From NCBI GenBank assembly GCA_030625885.1, contig DAOUPZ010000003.1, positions 62,001-126,000 on the forward strand: 64,000 nucleotides of DNA. The letters run 5' to 3'. The translations under genes were made by a program, and so were the position numbers. The notes under the pieces are model-generated. The model saw only the letters and a list, made by a program, of their open reading frames with translations. It had not been told where the DNA came from and searched no databases. This stretch comes from Clostridia bacterium. Its GTDB lineage: Bacteria > Bacillota > DAOUPZ01. Shown here in pieces: positions 52,262-62,801 of this stretch. The number at the start of each line of letters is the position of its first letter. The first letter of the stretch is position 1.

Positions 52262-53689
52262 TCACTCCAACCCCAAATATCCACAAACCTCACTCTGAAT
52301 CTCATCAACTTTCTCTTCCCTCTCCCCCTCTGCATAAATCCGGAAGAGACTTTCCGTTCCTGAGGGCCGTATTAAAACCCAGCTGTCATCTTCGGTCACC
52401 AGTTTCAGGCCGTCAATGGTAATACGTTTGACCACTTTTTTCCCATTAATATACTCTGGATCATAGGACTTGATCATTTCTAATATGCGCCCTTTTTGCG
52501 CAACGCTGCATCTTTTATCCAATCGCTTACTATAAATCGTACCGTATTGATCTTGTAGATCATGAATCAGTTCTGTAGGGGATTTACCCGTAGCCGCTGC
52601 CATTTCTACGACCAAAAGGCAGGCTAGTATCCCGTCCTTCTCGGGAATATGTCCTTTGATACTAATGCCGCCGCTTTCCTCGCCGCCGATAAACGCGTCC
52701 TTATCAACCATAGATTTTCCGATATACTTGAACCCGACCGGTGTTTCATCCACTTCAATGCCATACTTACCAGCAATGCGGTCAATCATATGGGTGGTTG
52801 CCACCGTCCTGGCTACTGTACCGTTAAATCCACGGGTATCGATTAAATACTGCATCAAGAGATAAATAATCTGATTGGGGCTTATATATTGTCCGTTCTG
52901 ATCGATTACAGCCAAGCGATCGGCATCCCCGTCTAAGGCCAAACCTAAATCCGCTTTTTCTTGCTGCATTTTTTTCTTAAGCTGATTGAGATTATTTTCC
53001 GTTGGTTCAGGCAGTGAACCGCCAAATAACGGGTCGCGTTTATTATGAATCGCGGTTACTTTAAAATGATAATCTTTTAATACCTCATCCAAGAAATGTA
53101 TTCCAGCTCCGAACATCGGATCAACCACAATTGATAATGAACTATTATTCAATACGTTTTCATTAATAATCTCTTTAATGTGTTGTAGATATTCGCTTTT
53201 CGGATTAATGATTTTAACCTTGTTTACTTTCAATCCATACTCAAAAGAATATTCCTCAATATTGCCTTGTTTTTGGATTTCTTCAATATAAGTAACGATC
53301 TCGTCTGTAATGTAGGGCAATGCCGGCCCGGCATAATGGGGGATAAACTTCATCCCATTATGCTCTGGTGGATTATGACTGGCCGTTAACATGACCGCAC
53401 CAGCCGTTTGATACTGCTTCACGGCAAATGCCACAACGGGAGTGGGTGTCGCTTCCTTGGTAAGCAGGACATCAATTCCGTTTCCCACCATCACTTCGGC
53501 TACCGTTTCGGCGAATTGAGTTGCCAGAAAGCGATTATCATAACCAATCACAATTCCTTTTTCCTTTTGTCCGATATTTATAATGTGTTGTGCGATAGCC
53601 TGCGCGACGATTCTGACATGATCAAAAGTAAAATCATCAGCCATAACCCCTCGCCATCCATCCGTCCCAAATTTAATCTTAGCTCCCAA
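52262..53689 (-). CDS. Phosphoglucomutase/phosphomannomutase family
   Basis: 475 residues of the alpha-D-phosphohexomutase family. Phosphoserine loop VMLTASHNPPEHNGMKF, metal loop LGLALDGDADRLAV, sugar loop GGEESGGISIKGH, and phosphate site IRPSGTESLFRIYA. Start at TTG behind GAGAGGGGCAGATAAA (MGAKIKFGTDGWRG). In this operon it most likely interconverts glucose-6-P and glucose-1-P, the branch point to ADP-glucose. A spacer of about 275 bases separates it from pgi. Confidence 0.9.
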   Translation of the reverse strand: MGAKIKFGTDGWRGVMADDFTFDHVRIVAQAIAQHIINIGQKEKGIVIGYDNRFLATQFAETVAEVMVGNGIDVLLTKEATPTPVVAFAVKQYQTAGAVMLTASHNPPEHNGMKFIPHYAGPALPYITDEIVTYIEEIQKQGNIEEYSFEYGLKVNKVKIINPKSEYLQHIKEIINENVLNNSSLSIVVDPMFGAGIHFLDEVLKDYHFKVTAIHNKRDPLFGGSLPEPTENNLNQLKKKMQQEKADLGLALDGDADRLAVIDQNGQYISPNQIIYLLMQYLIDTRGFNGTVARTVATTHMIDRIAGKYGIEVDETPVGFKYIGKSMVDKDAFIGGEESGGISIKGHIPEKDGILACLLVVEMAAATGKSPTELIHDLQDQYGTIYSKRLDKRCSVAQKGRILEMIKSYDPEYINGKKVVKRITIDGLKLVTEDDSWVLIRPSGTESLFRIYAEGEREEKVDEIQSEVCGYLGLE

Positions 53690-53734
53690 TTTATCTGCCC
53701 CTCTCTTTTTTGTAAAGATTTAAAAGCGTTATTA

Positions 53735-53881
53735 GTTATCAGTTATCAGCTATCGAGCTTAAGCGCAAACTTAGTACTGATAACTGAGAGCCGAGAACCC
53801 AAATGTATTTTAATGATCAAAGCGGTGTATTATCAACCTTTAGTTTTTAGCCTTAAGCCTTAAGCTTTCAGCTTTGAGCCA
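53735..53881. repeat. Low-complexity intergenic repeats between pgi and the mutase gene
   Basis: AGTTATC is repeated, and CAGTTATCAG (53740) / CTGATAACTG (53777) form perfect inverted arms. Further on, GCCTTAAGCCTTAAGC and CAGCTTTGAGCC units (53850-53880) resemble GCTTAACGCTCAAAGC at about 28727-28752. No gene here. Such spacers recur in clostridial genomes (inference). Confidence 0.5.
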
Positions 53882-53965
53882 ATCATTTAATCTTTTTCGT
53901 TCCTCGTTCAGCAGCTGAAAGCTGCGCTCGTTCCCCTTTCCTCGAAATACGCCTTATGTATCTTC

Positions 53966-55519
53966 CTATTTCATTCTTGCTATTTTATGATCCTCATTGC
54001 AACTCGCATGCTCTAAGATATGAAAAATTGTTTCAATCTCCTCATCCTGTCCGATTCCGTGCGCAATTTCTTTTAGCGAATATGATTTTTCCTTGTTCTG
54101 CTGCAAAAATCGTAGTACCTTAACTTGCAAATCCAAAGTCAAGCGAGCGCCTTTTTTCCCAGCTTCGACAGCGGGCTGATGATAGGCATTAATATTGACA
54201 AGTGACGCATAATAACCCACTGTTCGCTCATAAAGAGCGATTAAGGCCCCGATTGAATGAGCATTAATGGTTTCAATGGTTAGGGTGATCGATTCCCTGC
54301 CTTTTTGCGTGAGGGCATGACGTGTGCCTTGCAAGAACGAACTGAGATAATCACCACTGGTAACACTTTCTTCCACAAAAATGGATTCTCTCCGCCCATC
54401 TTTTAACACCTCAACAAAGGTCACAAATACATTTCCCGGTCCGTCCAGTAATTGCTGAACATATGAATGCTGGTCGGTGGAACCTTTATTCCCTAGCACC
54501 GTTATCCCCTGTTGAACGTTGTTTCCAGCTACATCTTTCCCTTTTCCCAGAGATTCCATAATTAATTGTTGGAGATATTTTGTAAATAACTGAAGGCGAT
54601 CCTTGTAAGGGAGAATGACCATATTCTTGCCCCCTTGCCCCTTGGTAGCATGATACCACATCAAGGCCAATAAGGCTGCTGGATTTTGGCTTATTCTTTT
54701 CCTTCGCGTGATCTCATCACAAATCCGAGCCCCTTCTAAGAATGAATCGATGTCGATACCTTGCAAGGCCGCGGGTAATAACCCAACTGCAGAGGTGACA
54801 GAGGTTCGTCCCCCCACCCAATCCCATATTGGGAATACTTCTAACCAGCCATTTTCTTGAGCAATCTGATCTAATTGACTATTTTTTTGCGTAACTGCCA
54901 CAGTATATTTCGCAAAATCCAGGCCCTTCAACTCATATTGATGTTGAACTTCCAGCATCCCATTACGTGTTTCTTTGGTTCCGCCGCTTTTGGAGATGAC
55001 AATTACCAGTGTTTCCGCTAGCTGTGCATCAAGTTCTTGTAAGACCCGATCCATACCTTCCGGATCCGTGTTATCAATAAAATAGGGTTTGACCGGGTCT
55101 TTTAAGGTACCTAAAGCATCAGCGATGAATTGGGGTCCTAAAGCGGACCCGCCGATACCAATAAGAATGAAATTACGAAATTTCCTCCCTAGAGGAGAAC
55201 AAATTTCCCCATTATGTATATTTTCGGCAAATATTTTGATTTTCTCAATGGTTTGTTTAATATCTCGGGTTAAATCTGCTCCCGGCGCTAGTTCGGGATT
55301 GCGCAGCCAATAATGTCCAACCCTGCGCTTTTCATCCAGATTGGAGCGAGTACCCTGTTCAAGTTGTGCCATGGCTTGAAAAGCAGTTTGCATTTTGCCC
55401 TTCATTTTTGCAGGATAATCCTCGCTAAAGTTCATGCGGCTGATGTCGAGTTTAAGCCCTAACGCTTTACTGCGAAATAAATACTTTTTATAGCGTTCCC
55501 ACAGTGCCAGTTTGTTCAA
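53966..55519 (-). CDS. pgi: Glucose-6-phosphate isomerase
   Basis: 517 residues. [20 protein letters not shown] and [20 protein letters not shown] are the sugar-phosphate-binding SIS segments, with [17 protein letters not shown] and [19 protein letters not shown] further on. The last ~40 residues ([20 protein letters not shown]) look like a short helix-turn-helix extension, also found in other clostridial Pgi. It starts with TTG that overlaps the upstream stop as ATTGA. It converts glucose-6-P to fructose-6-P, tying glycogen to glycolysis. Confidence 0.9.
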   Translation of the reverse strand: MNKLALWERYKKYLFRSKALGLKLDISRMNFSEDYPAKMKGKMQTAFQAMAQLEQGTRSNLDEKRRVGHYWLRNPELAPGADLTRDIKQTIEKIKIFAENIHNGEICSPLGRKFRNFILIGIGGSALGPQFIADALGTLKDPVKPYFIDNTDPEGMDRVLQELDAQLAETLVIVISKSGGTKETRNGMLEVQHQYELKGLDFAKYTVAVTQKNSQLDQIAQENGWLEVFPIWDWVGGRTSVTSAVGLLPAALQGIDIDSFLEGARICDEITRRKRISQNPAALLALMWYHATKGQGGKNMVILPYKDRLQLFTKYLQQLIMESLGKGKDVAGNNVQQGITVLGNKGSTDQHSYVQQLLDGPGNVFVTFVEVLKDGRRESIFVEESVTSGDYLSSFLQGTRHALTQKGRESITLTIETINAHSIGALIALYERTVGYYASLVNINAYHQPAVEAGKKGARLTLDLQVKVLRFLQQNKEKSYSLKEIAHGIGQDEEIETIFHILEHASCNEDHKIARMK

Positions 55520-58500
55520 TGCGTATCACCTCTTTCATTTCTGTTATAACGTTTCGTCAGTAAAGCCAATTGTTGTGAATGTTTTTCCTGCAAATCATCC
55601 CGTGAAAAACGCCACTGCCAGTTACCTTTTTGAGTTCCCGGCGTATTCATTCGCGCCTTACTATCTAAGGCCAAAACATCTTGTAAGGGAATAATCGAGA
55701 TGCTCGCTTTACTTTGTAAAACTGCCTCAATGAATTGCCAGCAAATTTGCTCCGATTGATCATAGGCTTCTGGATTTTGCAGTTGTTTTAAAACCTTCTT
55801 TTTGTACCAACCGTAAAGGGTATCATTGTCATGCGTCCCCGTATAATAGATCGTTTTTTCGGTCATTTCTTGTGAACAGAGCGCTTCTGCATCTAAAAAT
55901 TGTAAAACTTTCATCCCGGGAAAAGAAAATTGCTTTCTTAAATTTTCAACTTCAGAAGTAATAAAACCTAAATCCTCCGCAATAAAGGGTAAGTTTGGCA
56001 GTGATTCCTCTAGGTTGAAAAATAGTTTTTCGCCGGGGCCTTTTTTCCATTGACCCCGCTCAGCTGTTTTTTCTCCAAAAGGGACTTCCCAGTAGCTCTC
56101 AAAGCCGCGGAAATGGTCGATCCTAATCACATCAATATATTTTAAAAGGTGTTCAATTCGCTTTCGCCACCAGTGATAATGATCTTTCTCCATTCGTTCC
56201 CAGCAATAAATCGGATTGCCCCAGAGTTGTCCTGTCGGGCAAAAATAATCGGGTGGGACGCCGGCAACTTTCAGGGGCGTTCCCTCTTTATCAAGGCAGA
56301 ATAAATGGGGGTTAGCCCAAACATCAGAACTATCATGTGCGACATAAATCGGAAGATCACCAATAATCCGAATGTTTTTTGCCTGTGCATATGATTTTAG
56401 CGATTGCCACTGTTTATAAAAAATAAATTGCACAAATCTTTGAAAGTTAATCTCATCCTGCAGCTTTTTTGCATAATATTGCAATCTATCTGGGTCTCGG
56501 AAGGCTAACCCAGGTTCCCATTGATTCCAGGAACCACCTAAATGTTTCTTTAGTGCCATGAAAAGGGCATAATCATCCAGCCAAAAACAATGTTCCTGAA
56601 TAAATGATTCATATGCAGCTGTTTCTTTCTTACGAAGAAATTGATTAAATGCTTTTTGCAGCAACTTCTCTTTTTCCTTACCCACAACTTCATATAAGAC
56701 GTTTTTTTGATTTAAAGTGGGATAACATGCAACATCATTTCTATTCAGCAGGCCTTCTGCAACTAATTGATCTGGGCTGATAAGAAGGGGATTCCCGGCA
56801 AATGCGGAAGGGGAACAATAAGGCGAACCCCAATCATCAACAGGCGTCAAAGGGAGAAGTTGCCAATACGTTTGACCTGCTTTTTCTAGGAAATCTACAA
56901 AATGGTAAGATTCTTTGCCTAAATCGCCCACGCCATAAGGAGAAGGTAAAGAAGTGGGGTGAAGCAAAATCCCGCTGCCCCTTTCAAAAACCGTAGTTTT
57001 TTTTTTACTGCTGCTCATAAGAATCTTTCCTTCTAGATGTCTCAGTGTTAAATTCAACTTCCCGTCAGCAAGATGAAACGCATGACTCGCATTAAGCACA
57101 TCATAAAAAACATCCATCTTCTCATCAGATAAATCCAAAGCAATCGGAATATTTTCCTGAATATGACGATTCACGAAAATAAGGGCCGTTGTATCTTCTT
57201 CTTTAAGCATAAACCCATATATATCACGCGCAATAAATAATGGCCGCCATTCGCCTTGATTAAAAATGGTATGGTTTTTACGTAATTGAATTAATCTTTG
57301 ATACCATAATAAAAGCGCTTTATCTTCTTTTCCCCAGGGATAAGGACCTCTATTATAGGGATCACGATAACCTTCTAAGCCAACTTCATCTCCATAATAA
57401 ATACAGGGAACACCAGGAAACGTCATTTGCAGCAGACTTAATATTTTCAGCCTGTCTTTTGCAAGTTCCCTTTTAGCGGGTGATAAGCGAAAATTAGACC
57501 GTTCTTCTTCTGATAAATCCTTACCATTGGGGGCTTCCCCTAAAACTGTTAGAATTCGAGGGACATCGTGTGTGCCAATGACATTTAAAGTGCTGAAAAA
57601 TAATTCTTTGGGATAATTCTCGTAAAGACTCCAAATCCGCTCTTGTGCTTCATAAGCATCAACAGCACCCAAAAGGTAATCTAAAAAAGTTTGCCGCAAT
57701 GGATAATTAGTAACAGAATCTAATTCTTCGCCTAGCAAATATTCCCGGCTTTGACCATAGCTCACTTTATTGGAGGCATCTTCCCAAACTTCGCCAATTA
57801 GGACGGATTCGGAATTGAGTGCGTTAACCTTTTTTCGTAGTTCTTTAATGAAATCATCTGGGAGTTCATCAGCAACATCCAGACGCCACCCCTTTACCCC
57901 TTTGTTCATCCAGTGAGACACAACACTATCCTTACTATTAATAATAAAATTAAGATAGGATGGATCCATTTCATTGACATTGGGGAGCGTATCTATGCCC
58001 CACCAACTTTCGTATTCATTGGGGTAATGATTAAAGCGATACCAGGAATAATACGGTGACTCAGAAGATTGATACGCACCCAAAGCATCATAAGAACCTT
58101 CTTTATTAAAATAAACACTGTCACTTCCAGTATGGTTAAAGACACCATCAAGAATAATAGAAATGCCCAACGCTTCTGCTTGTTGACAAAGCGTTTGAAA
58201 CGTTTCTTCATTACCGTACATAGGGTCAATCTTTTTATAATTTCCTGTATCATATTTGTGGTTGCTGAATGATTCAAAAATAGGATTAAAATAGATACAG
58301 GTTATTCCCAATTCCTTTAAATAGGGCAATTTTTTAATCACGCCTAACAGATTACCACCGAAGAAATCCCAGCGAAGAATTCTGCCGCTTTTTGAATCTT
58401 TAATATAAATGGGTGTATCATGCCAATCGGCATGAATTAAGGCACGGGGTTTTGGCGCTAATACCTTGTCATCCTCACACCCATTAAAAAAACGATCCAC

Positions 58501-58932
58501 GAAAATCTGGTAGACAATGCCTTCCTTAAACCAACTCGGAACACGATTGTTATTTTCATAAACGGTAATCTGATATTTGGGTGGGATATTTTGATAGCAC
58601 TTTCCTTTGCCACCCAAACGCTGACAGTTATTCCCATAGTAATACAGTTCTTTTGATGTTTCAATTTGAAAGTAGTACCACAATAGCATAGGCGTTAAAG
58701 GGGTTTTGATATTTTTTTCATAAATAGCCTCATCTATTGATTCATTACCGATATTCATTTCTTCTAAGCACTCTCTGCCGTGTTTATCACATAAGACTAA
58801 ACAGACGTGTTGGGGCTCCAAATCTTTGGCAATTTTTAGTCGCAAACAAACTTCTGTTCCACTCACAACAGCCCCAAAAGGAAAACGATAAAAATCATCA
58901 TGTGAATCGTGAAATATTTTCCCCGTTTCCAT
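55516..58932 (-). CDS. Fused GH13 alpha-glucan hydrolase and 4-alpha-glucanotransferase (GlgX-MalQ type)
   Basis: 1138 residues. The N-terminal ~640 residues are a GH13 amylase/neopullulanase with a leading carbohydrate-binding domain: nucleophile in [14 protein letters not shown], acid/base in [13 protein letters not shown], and [15 protein letters not shown]. From about 650 a complete GH77 Mal[69 protein letters not shown]. The GH13 part would cleave branches or maltodextrin, and MalQ would disproportionate the released glucans. Starts 2 bases after the glgA stop. Confidence 0.92.
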   Translation of the reverse strand: METGKIFHDSHDDFYRFPFGAVVSGTEVCLRLKIAKDLEPQHVCLVLCDKHGRECLEEMNIGNESIDEAIYEKNIKTPLTPMLLWYYFQIETSKELYYYGNNCQRLGGKGKCYQNIPPKYQITVYENNNRVPSWFKEGIVYQIFVDRFFNGCEDDKVLAPKPRALIHADWHDTPIYIKDSKSGRILRWDFFGGNLLGVIKKLPYLKELGITCIYFNPIFESFSNHKYDTGNYKKIDPMYGNEETFQTLCQQAEALGISIILDGVFNHTGSDSVYFNKEGSYDALGAYQSSESPYYSWYRFNHYPNEYESWWGIDTLPNVNEMDPSYLNFIINSKDSVVSHWMNKGVKGWRLDVADELPDDFIKELRKKVNALNSESVLIGEVWEDASNKVSYGQSREYLLGEELDSVTNYPLRQTFLDYLLGAVDAYEAQERIWSLYENYPKELFFSTLNVIGTHDVPRILTVLGEAPNGKDLSEEERSNFRLSPAKRELAKDRLKILSLLQMTFPGVPCIYYGDEVGLEGYRDPYNRGPYPWGKEDKALLLWYQRLIQLRKNHTIFNQGEWRPLFIARDIYGFMLKEEDTTALIFVNRHIQENIPIALDLSDEKMDVFYDVLNASHAFHLADGKLNLTLRHLEGKILMSSSKKKTTVFERGSGILLHPTSLPSPYGVGDLGKESYHFVDFLEKAGQTYWQLLPLTPVDDWGSPYCSPSAFAGNPLLISPDQLVAEGLLNRNDVACYPTLNQKNVLYEVVGKEKEKLLQKAFNQFLRKKETAAYESFIQEHCFWLDDYALFMALKKHLGGSWNQWEPGLAFRDPDRLQYYAKKLQDEINFQRFVQFIFYKQWQSLKSYAQAKNIRIIGDLPIYVAHDSSDVWANPHLFCLDKEGTPLKVAGVPPDYFCPTGQLWGNPIYCWERMEKDHYHWWRKRIEHLLKYIDVIRIDHFRGFESYWEVPFGEKTAERGQWKKGPGEKLFFNLEESLPNLPFIAEDLGFITSEVENLRKQFSFPGMKVLQFLDAEALCSQEMTEKTIYYTGTHDNDTLYGWYKKKVLKQLQNPEAYDQSEQICWQFIEAVLQSKASISIIPLQDVLALDSKARMNTPGTQKGNWQWRFSRDDLQEKHSQQLALLTKRYNRNERGDTH

Positions 58933-58934
58933 AT

Positions 58935-60374
58935 TTATGGCCTGCTTTCATTGATAAGATTTTGATAAAGCTCAAGATATTCTTTTGATGAATGTTCCCA
59001 GCTAAAATCACTTCTTAAAGCATTTAAAAAAATGTCATCCCATGTTTTGGGGTTTTTATAAATGTTAAGTGCTCTGCGGATGGTATATAAAAAATCGTGT
59101 GCATTGTAATTTGCAAAACTAAATCCATTGCCCTCGCCAGTAGACGTGTTATAAGATAAAACTGTATCCTTAAGCCCCCCTGTTTCTCTCACAATGGGAA
59201 TCGTCCCATACCGGAGAGCGATTAACTGACTGAGACCACACGGCTCAAAGCGCGAAGGCATTAAGAAGAGATCTGATCCAGCATAAATCTTCCGAGACAT
59301 ATTTTCATCAAATAGAATATTTGATACCACTTTATGGGGATATTTCGCCATCATGTGTTTAAAATAATCTTCATAATAACGTTCACCTGTTCCTAAAAGA
59401 ACAAATTGAATATCTTCCTCCATTAATTCCTCAAAAATATGAATTAATAAATCAACGCCTTTTTGTTCTACTAAACGGGTAATCATGGCCAGCATGGGGA
59501 CATCTTTACGAACGGGAAGCCCCAATGCTTGTTGTAGATTGAGTTTATTTTCACATTTTTTCTTGCGGCACTCGGCATAGTTAACATATATTGATTGATC
59601 CGTACGTGGATTATAGTCCTGATCATCGATACCGTTAACAATACCATATAAACTTTCTTTTCTAGCATTGAGAATGGGATCTAGTTTTTCACCAAAGAAC
59701 GGGTATTTGATTTCTTGAGCATATGTTTTACTGACTGTGGTAATCAAATCAGAATAAACCAATCCGGCCTTCATAGAATTGATTTGACCATAAAACTCTA
59801 GTTTATCTGCAGTAAAGTAATCTTGTGATAAATGCAATAAATCTTCTAAAATGCTTCGCGGGAACAGTCCTTGATATTTCAAGTTATGGATGGTAAAGAT
59901 CGTTTTCATATCTTTATAAAATGGTATGTGTGCATAATGCGCTTTTAAAAAGACACTTAACATACCGGTATGCCAATCATGAGCATGAATAATCTGCGGA
60001 CAATAATCAAGTTGCGGTAATACCTTCAATACGGCGTGATTAAAAAAAGCAAACCGTTCCCCATCGTCATAATAGCCATAATGGTCGGGACGTTTAAAAT
60101 AATATTCATTGTCAATGAAATAATAATGTATCCCTTTGTATTCTAATTCTTCCACACCACAATATTGGTTGCGCCACCCGAGATTAACTGTCATATGGCA
60201 TTTTTTCTTCAGCTGTTCTTTATAATATGAAGGCATACTTTCATATTTAGGGAGAATAACCCGGACTTCAACATTTTGCTTATTTAACGCATAAGGTAAT
60301 GAACCAATGACATCACCTAATCCCCCTGATTTAGCAAATGGACTTCCTTCTGTTGCTACAAATAAAATTCGCAT
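58935..60374 (-). CDS. glgA: Glycogen synthase (ADP-glucose)
   Basis: 479 residues from the second of two ATGs behind GGGGAGGGAA; the longer frame runs back over the glgD stop. GT5 features: N-terminal KSGGLGDVIGSLP for ADP-glucose, HAHDWHTGMLSVFLKAHY, TIHNLKYQGLFPRSILEDL, and C-terminal PSRFEPCGLSQLIALRYGTIP. It elongates alpha-1,4-glucan from the ADP-glucose made by GlgC/GlgD. 16 bases after glgD. Confidence 0.93.
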   Translation of the reverse strand: MRILFVATEGSPFAKSGGLGDVIGSLPYALNKQNVEVRVILPKYESMPSYYKEQLKKKCHMTVNLGWRNQYCGVEELEYKGIHYYFIDNEYYFKRPDHYGYYDDGERFAFFNHAVLKVLPQLDYCPQIIHAHDWHTGMLSVFLKAHYAHIPFYKDMKTIFTIHNLKYQGLFPRSILEDLLHLSQDYFTADKLEFYGQINSMKAGLVYSDLITTVSKTYAQEIKYPFFGEKLDPILNARKESLYGIVNGIDDQDYNPRTDQSIYVNYAECRKKKCENKLNLQQALGLPVRKDVPMLAMITRLVEQKGVDLLIHIFEELMEEDIQFVLLGTGERYYEDYFKHMMAKYPHKVVSNILFDENMSRKIYAGSDLFLMPSRFEPCGLSQLIALRYGTIPIVRETGGLKDTVLSYNTSTGEGNGFSFANYNAHDFLYTIRRALNIYKNPKTWDDIFLNALRSDFSWEHSSKEYLELYQNLINESRP

Positions 60375-60390
60375 CATTTCCCTCCCCTTA

Positions 60391-61497
60391 TTAAATGACA
60401 CTCTTCTTAGCAATGACAACTGGGTCTTCTGCTTTTCCCTGCAAATAAGTGCCACTTTTTATATAGACATCCTTATCAATAATGACATTCTCTAAAAAAA
60501 CGTTATCTTCAATGAGTCCATTCTGCATAATAATACAATTTTTCACATTGCAATTATGGCCAATCTTAACTTCCCGGAACAAAATGCTGTTTTTTACTTC
60601 TCCTTTAATAGCGCACCCAAAGGAAACTAAGCTATTATGTACAGATGATGTTTTATCATATTTGGTAGGTGGATTATCTTTTGTTCTGGTATAAATTAAA
60701 TGGGTACCTAAGAACAACTTTTCCCAAATGTCAGGATTTAGAATCTCCATGTTGTGTTTGTAATAACTATGGACTGAATTTATTCTAGCGGCATAACCAT
60801 CATAGGGATAAGCATAAATTTTTAATGTTTCGGTATTTTCATTAAGAATATCGATCAAGTCCCAGTTTCCTGAAGCAATGCAAGTATCAAGAATCTTAAG
60901 AAGAAGTTCTCTTTCAAGAATACACAATTCCATAGAAACATTATGGGTTGTGGCTTCATCAAAGCTTCCCACAATTCGCGTTACGCGATGATTGGAATCC
61001 ATATTTAAAAAGTCACAATCAAAATAATCTTCTGGCGTTAATTCATTTTCTTTTTTATGGAGAATAGTCACATCAGATTCTTTTCTCTTATGAAATTCCA
61101 ATAGTGGATGATAGTCCATGTTACATATGACATTGGCTCCAGAAATGACAATATATTTTTGCGTAGATTTATGTAAATAATCGATATTATTATAAATATC
61201 TCTTAAATCCACATGCAAAGGCTTGTGAAATACTTGATGATTGTTTGAAGGAAGGAAAAACAAGCCGTCTCGTTTGGTATCTAAAGACCATTCCTTTCCT
61301 GAACCTAGGTGGTACATTAGTGAGCGATATTTATGGGTGATAATAATACCAATGTTACGAATACCGGAATTAACAACATTGGAGAGCACAAAATCAATTA
61401 AGCTGTAATTACCACCGAAAGGAATATCTGCGATACATCTGTCCTGTGTTAATCTAGAAAGTTTTTCTTCGCTTTTGGTGTTGGTTATAAGAGCCAT
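60391..61497 (-). CDS. glgD: Glucose-1-phosphate adenylyltransferase regulatory-type subunit
   Basis: 368 residues from [13 protein letters not shown] (ATG after GAAGGATGTA). It resembles GlgC in fold ([23 protein letters not shown], left-handed beta-helix tail with [18 protein letters not shown]), but the N-terminal GGxGxRL nucleotide loop of GlgC is missing, as in GlgD subunits of Bacillota, which modify GlgC activity. It overlaps the end of glgC by about 44 bases in another frame, implying coupled translation. Confidence 0.92.
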   Translation of the reverse strand: MALITNTKSEEKLSRLTQDRCIADIPFGGNYSLIDFVLSNVVNSGIRNIGIIITHKYRSLMYHLGSGKEWSLDTKRDGLFFLPSNNHQVFHKPLHVDLRDIYNNIDYLHKSTQKYIVISGANVICNMDYHPLLEFHKRKESDVTILHKKENELTPEDYFDCDFLNMDSNHRVTRIVGSFDEATTHNVSMELCILERELLLKILDTCIASGNWDLIDILNENTETLKIYAYPYDGYAARINSVHSYYKHNMEILNPDIWEKLFLGTHLIYTRTKDNPPTKYDKTSSVHNSLVSFGCAIKGEVKNSILFREVKIGHNCNVKNCIIMQNGLIEDNVFLENVIIDKDVYIKSGTYLQGKAEDPVVIAKKSVI

Positions 61498-62743
61498 TAC
61501 ATCCTTCATCCATTACACTCCTTAAACATTTTTTGTTACAAAAATCAACGATTGTTTTATGATTCGTGCCATTATTTGAAAAATCAATATGATTGCCGAT
61601 CACAATAATGCCCGAATGATTTTCCACCTCGCTAATAGGTTGCTCCTTAATATCAGCCGCACATACCTGCGCATAGTCTTGTATGAAAGTTTGTTCTCCA
61701 ATAATTGCTTTTTTCACATACCCTTCCTTGCCAATCCTTACACCGGGCATAATAATCGCATCCTCCACAATCGTTTCCGGTCCAACATAAACGCCAGGTG
61801 ACAAAATCGAATTTTTAACTTTGCCAAGAATCTGACATCCTTTTCCAATGAGCGAATTATCTACCTCCGCCTGGGAACCAATGTAGTGGGGCGGATGAGC
61901 GGAATTTACAGAATAAATTTTTGCGGAATCGTCAAAAATGTTAAGCTCTGATTCCCCGCTAAGAAGATCCATGTTTGCGGAAAAATAACTTTCCACTGTA
62001 CCAACATCTTTCCAATAGTCTTTGAAATGATAGGCAAATAATCGCATTTTACGATCAAGCATCTTAGGAATAATATTTTTACCAAAATCATTTTGCGAGT
62101 TGGCATCACTTTGGTCATTTATTAAGCACTCTTTTAAAATAGGCCACTTAAAAATATAAATTCCCATGGATGCTAAATTACTGTTGGGGTTTTGTGGCTT
62201 TTCCGCAAATTGAATGATTTTCCCTTCAGAATTGGTTTCCATTATGCCAAAGCGATTTGCTTCTTCCCAGGGTACTTCAATAACTGAAATGGTCACATCT
62301 GCGTTCTTTTCTTTATGACACTGGAGCATTAATGAATAATCCATTTTATAGATGTGATCCCCTGATAGAATAAGTACATACTCCGGATTAAATTGATCAA
62401 TAAAATCAATATTTTGGTAGATCGCATCTGCTGTTCCGCTATACCAATGTCCTCCCTTTTCACGGGCATAAGGCGGAAGTAGGAAAAGACCGCCATTACC
62501 ACAATCCAAATCCCAAGCTGAACCAATCCCAATATAGGAATTAAGGATAAATGGTTTATACTGAGTGAGTACCCCCACCGTATCAATACCTGAATTAATA
62601 CAATTACTTAGGCTAAAATCAATAATTCGATACTTCCCCCCAAAAGGAACGGCTGGCTTTGCAATATGTTTAGTTAAAAGTCCCAGTCTGCTTCCCTGTC
62701 CCCCTGCCAAAAGCATGGCAAGCATTTCTTTTCTCTTCTGCAT
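61454..62743 (-). CDS. glgC: Glucose-1-phosphate adenylyltransferase catalytic subunit
   Basis: 429 residues. [20 protein letters not shown] is the nucleotide loop, [20 protein letters not shown] the substrate region, [19 protein letters not shown] the catalytic Asp, and FAEKPQNP the sugar-phosphate site, followed by a beta-helix domain. It makes ADP-glucose from ATP and glucose-1-P, the committed step to glycogen. The C-terminus runs about 30 residues longer than usual ([19 protein letters not shown]) into glgD. RBS GAGGTGAGGAGAAAGA. Confidence 0.93.
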   Translation of the reverse strand: MQKRKEMLAMLLAGGQGSRLGLLTKHIAKPAVPFGGKYRIIDFSLSNCINSGIDTVGVLTQYKPFILNSYIGIGSAWDLDCGNGGLFLLPPYAREKGGHWYSGTADAIYQNIDFIDQFNPEYVLILSGDHIYKMDYSLMLQCHKEKNADVTISVIEVPWEEANRFGIMETNSEGKIIQFAEKPQNPNSNLASMGIYIFKWPILKECLINDQSDANSQNDFGKNIIPKMLDRKMRLFAYHFKDYWKDVGTVESYFSANMDLLSGESELNIFDDSAKIYSVNSAHPPHYIGSQAEVDNSLIGKGCQILGKVKNSILSPGVYVGPETIVEDAIIMPGVRIGKEGYVKKAIIGEQTFIQDYAQVCAADIKEQPISEVENHSGIIVIGNHIDFSNNGTNHKTIVDFCNKKCLRSVMDEGCNGSYNQHQKRRKTF

Positions 62744-62801
62744 TCTTTCTCCTCACCTCTTACTTTCTAATGGTTAAAGTTGTAAAGATTAAATAAATAT
62801 A

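Noticed and set aside
61454-61497. Possible frameshift error between glgC and glgD because of their long overlap
   Set aside because: Both proteins have complete domains, and glgD has its own RBS and start, so an overlapping, coupled arrangement explains it.
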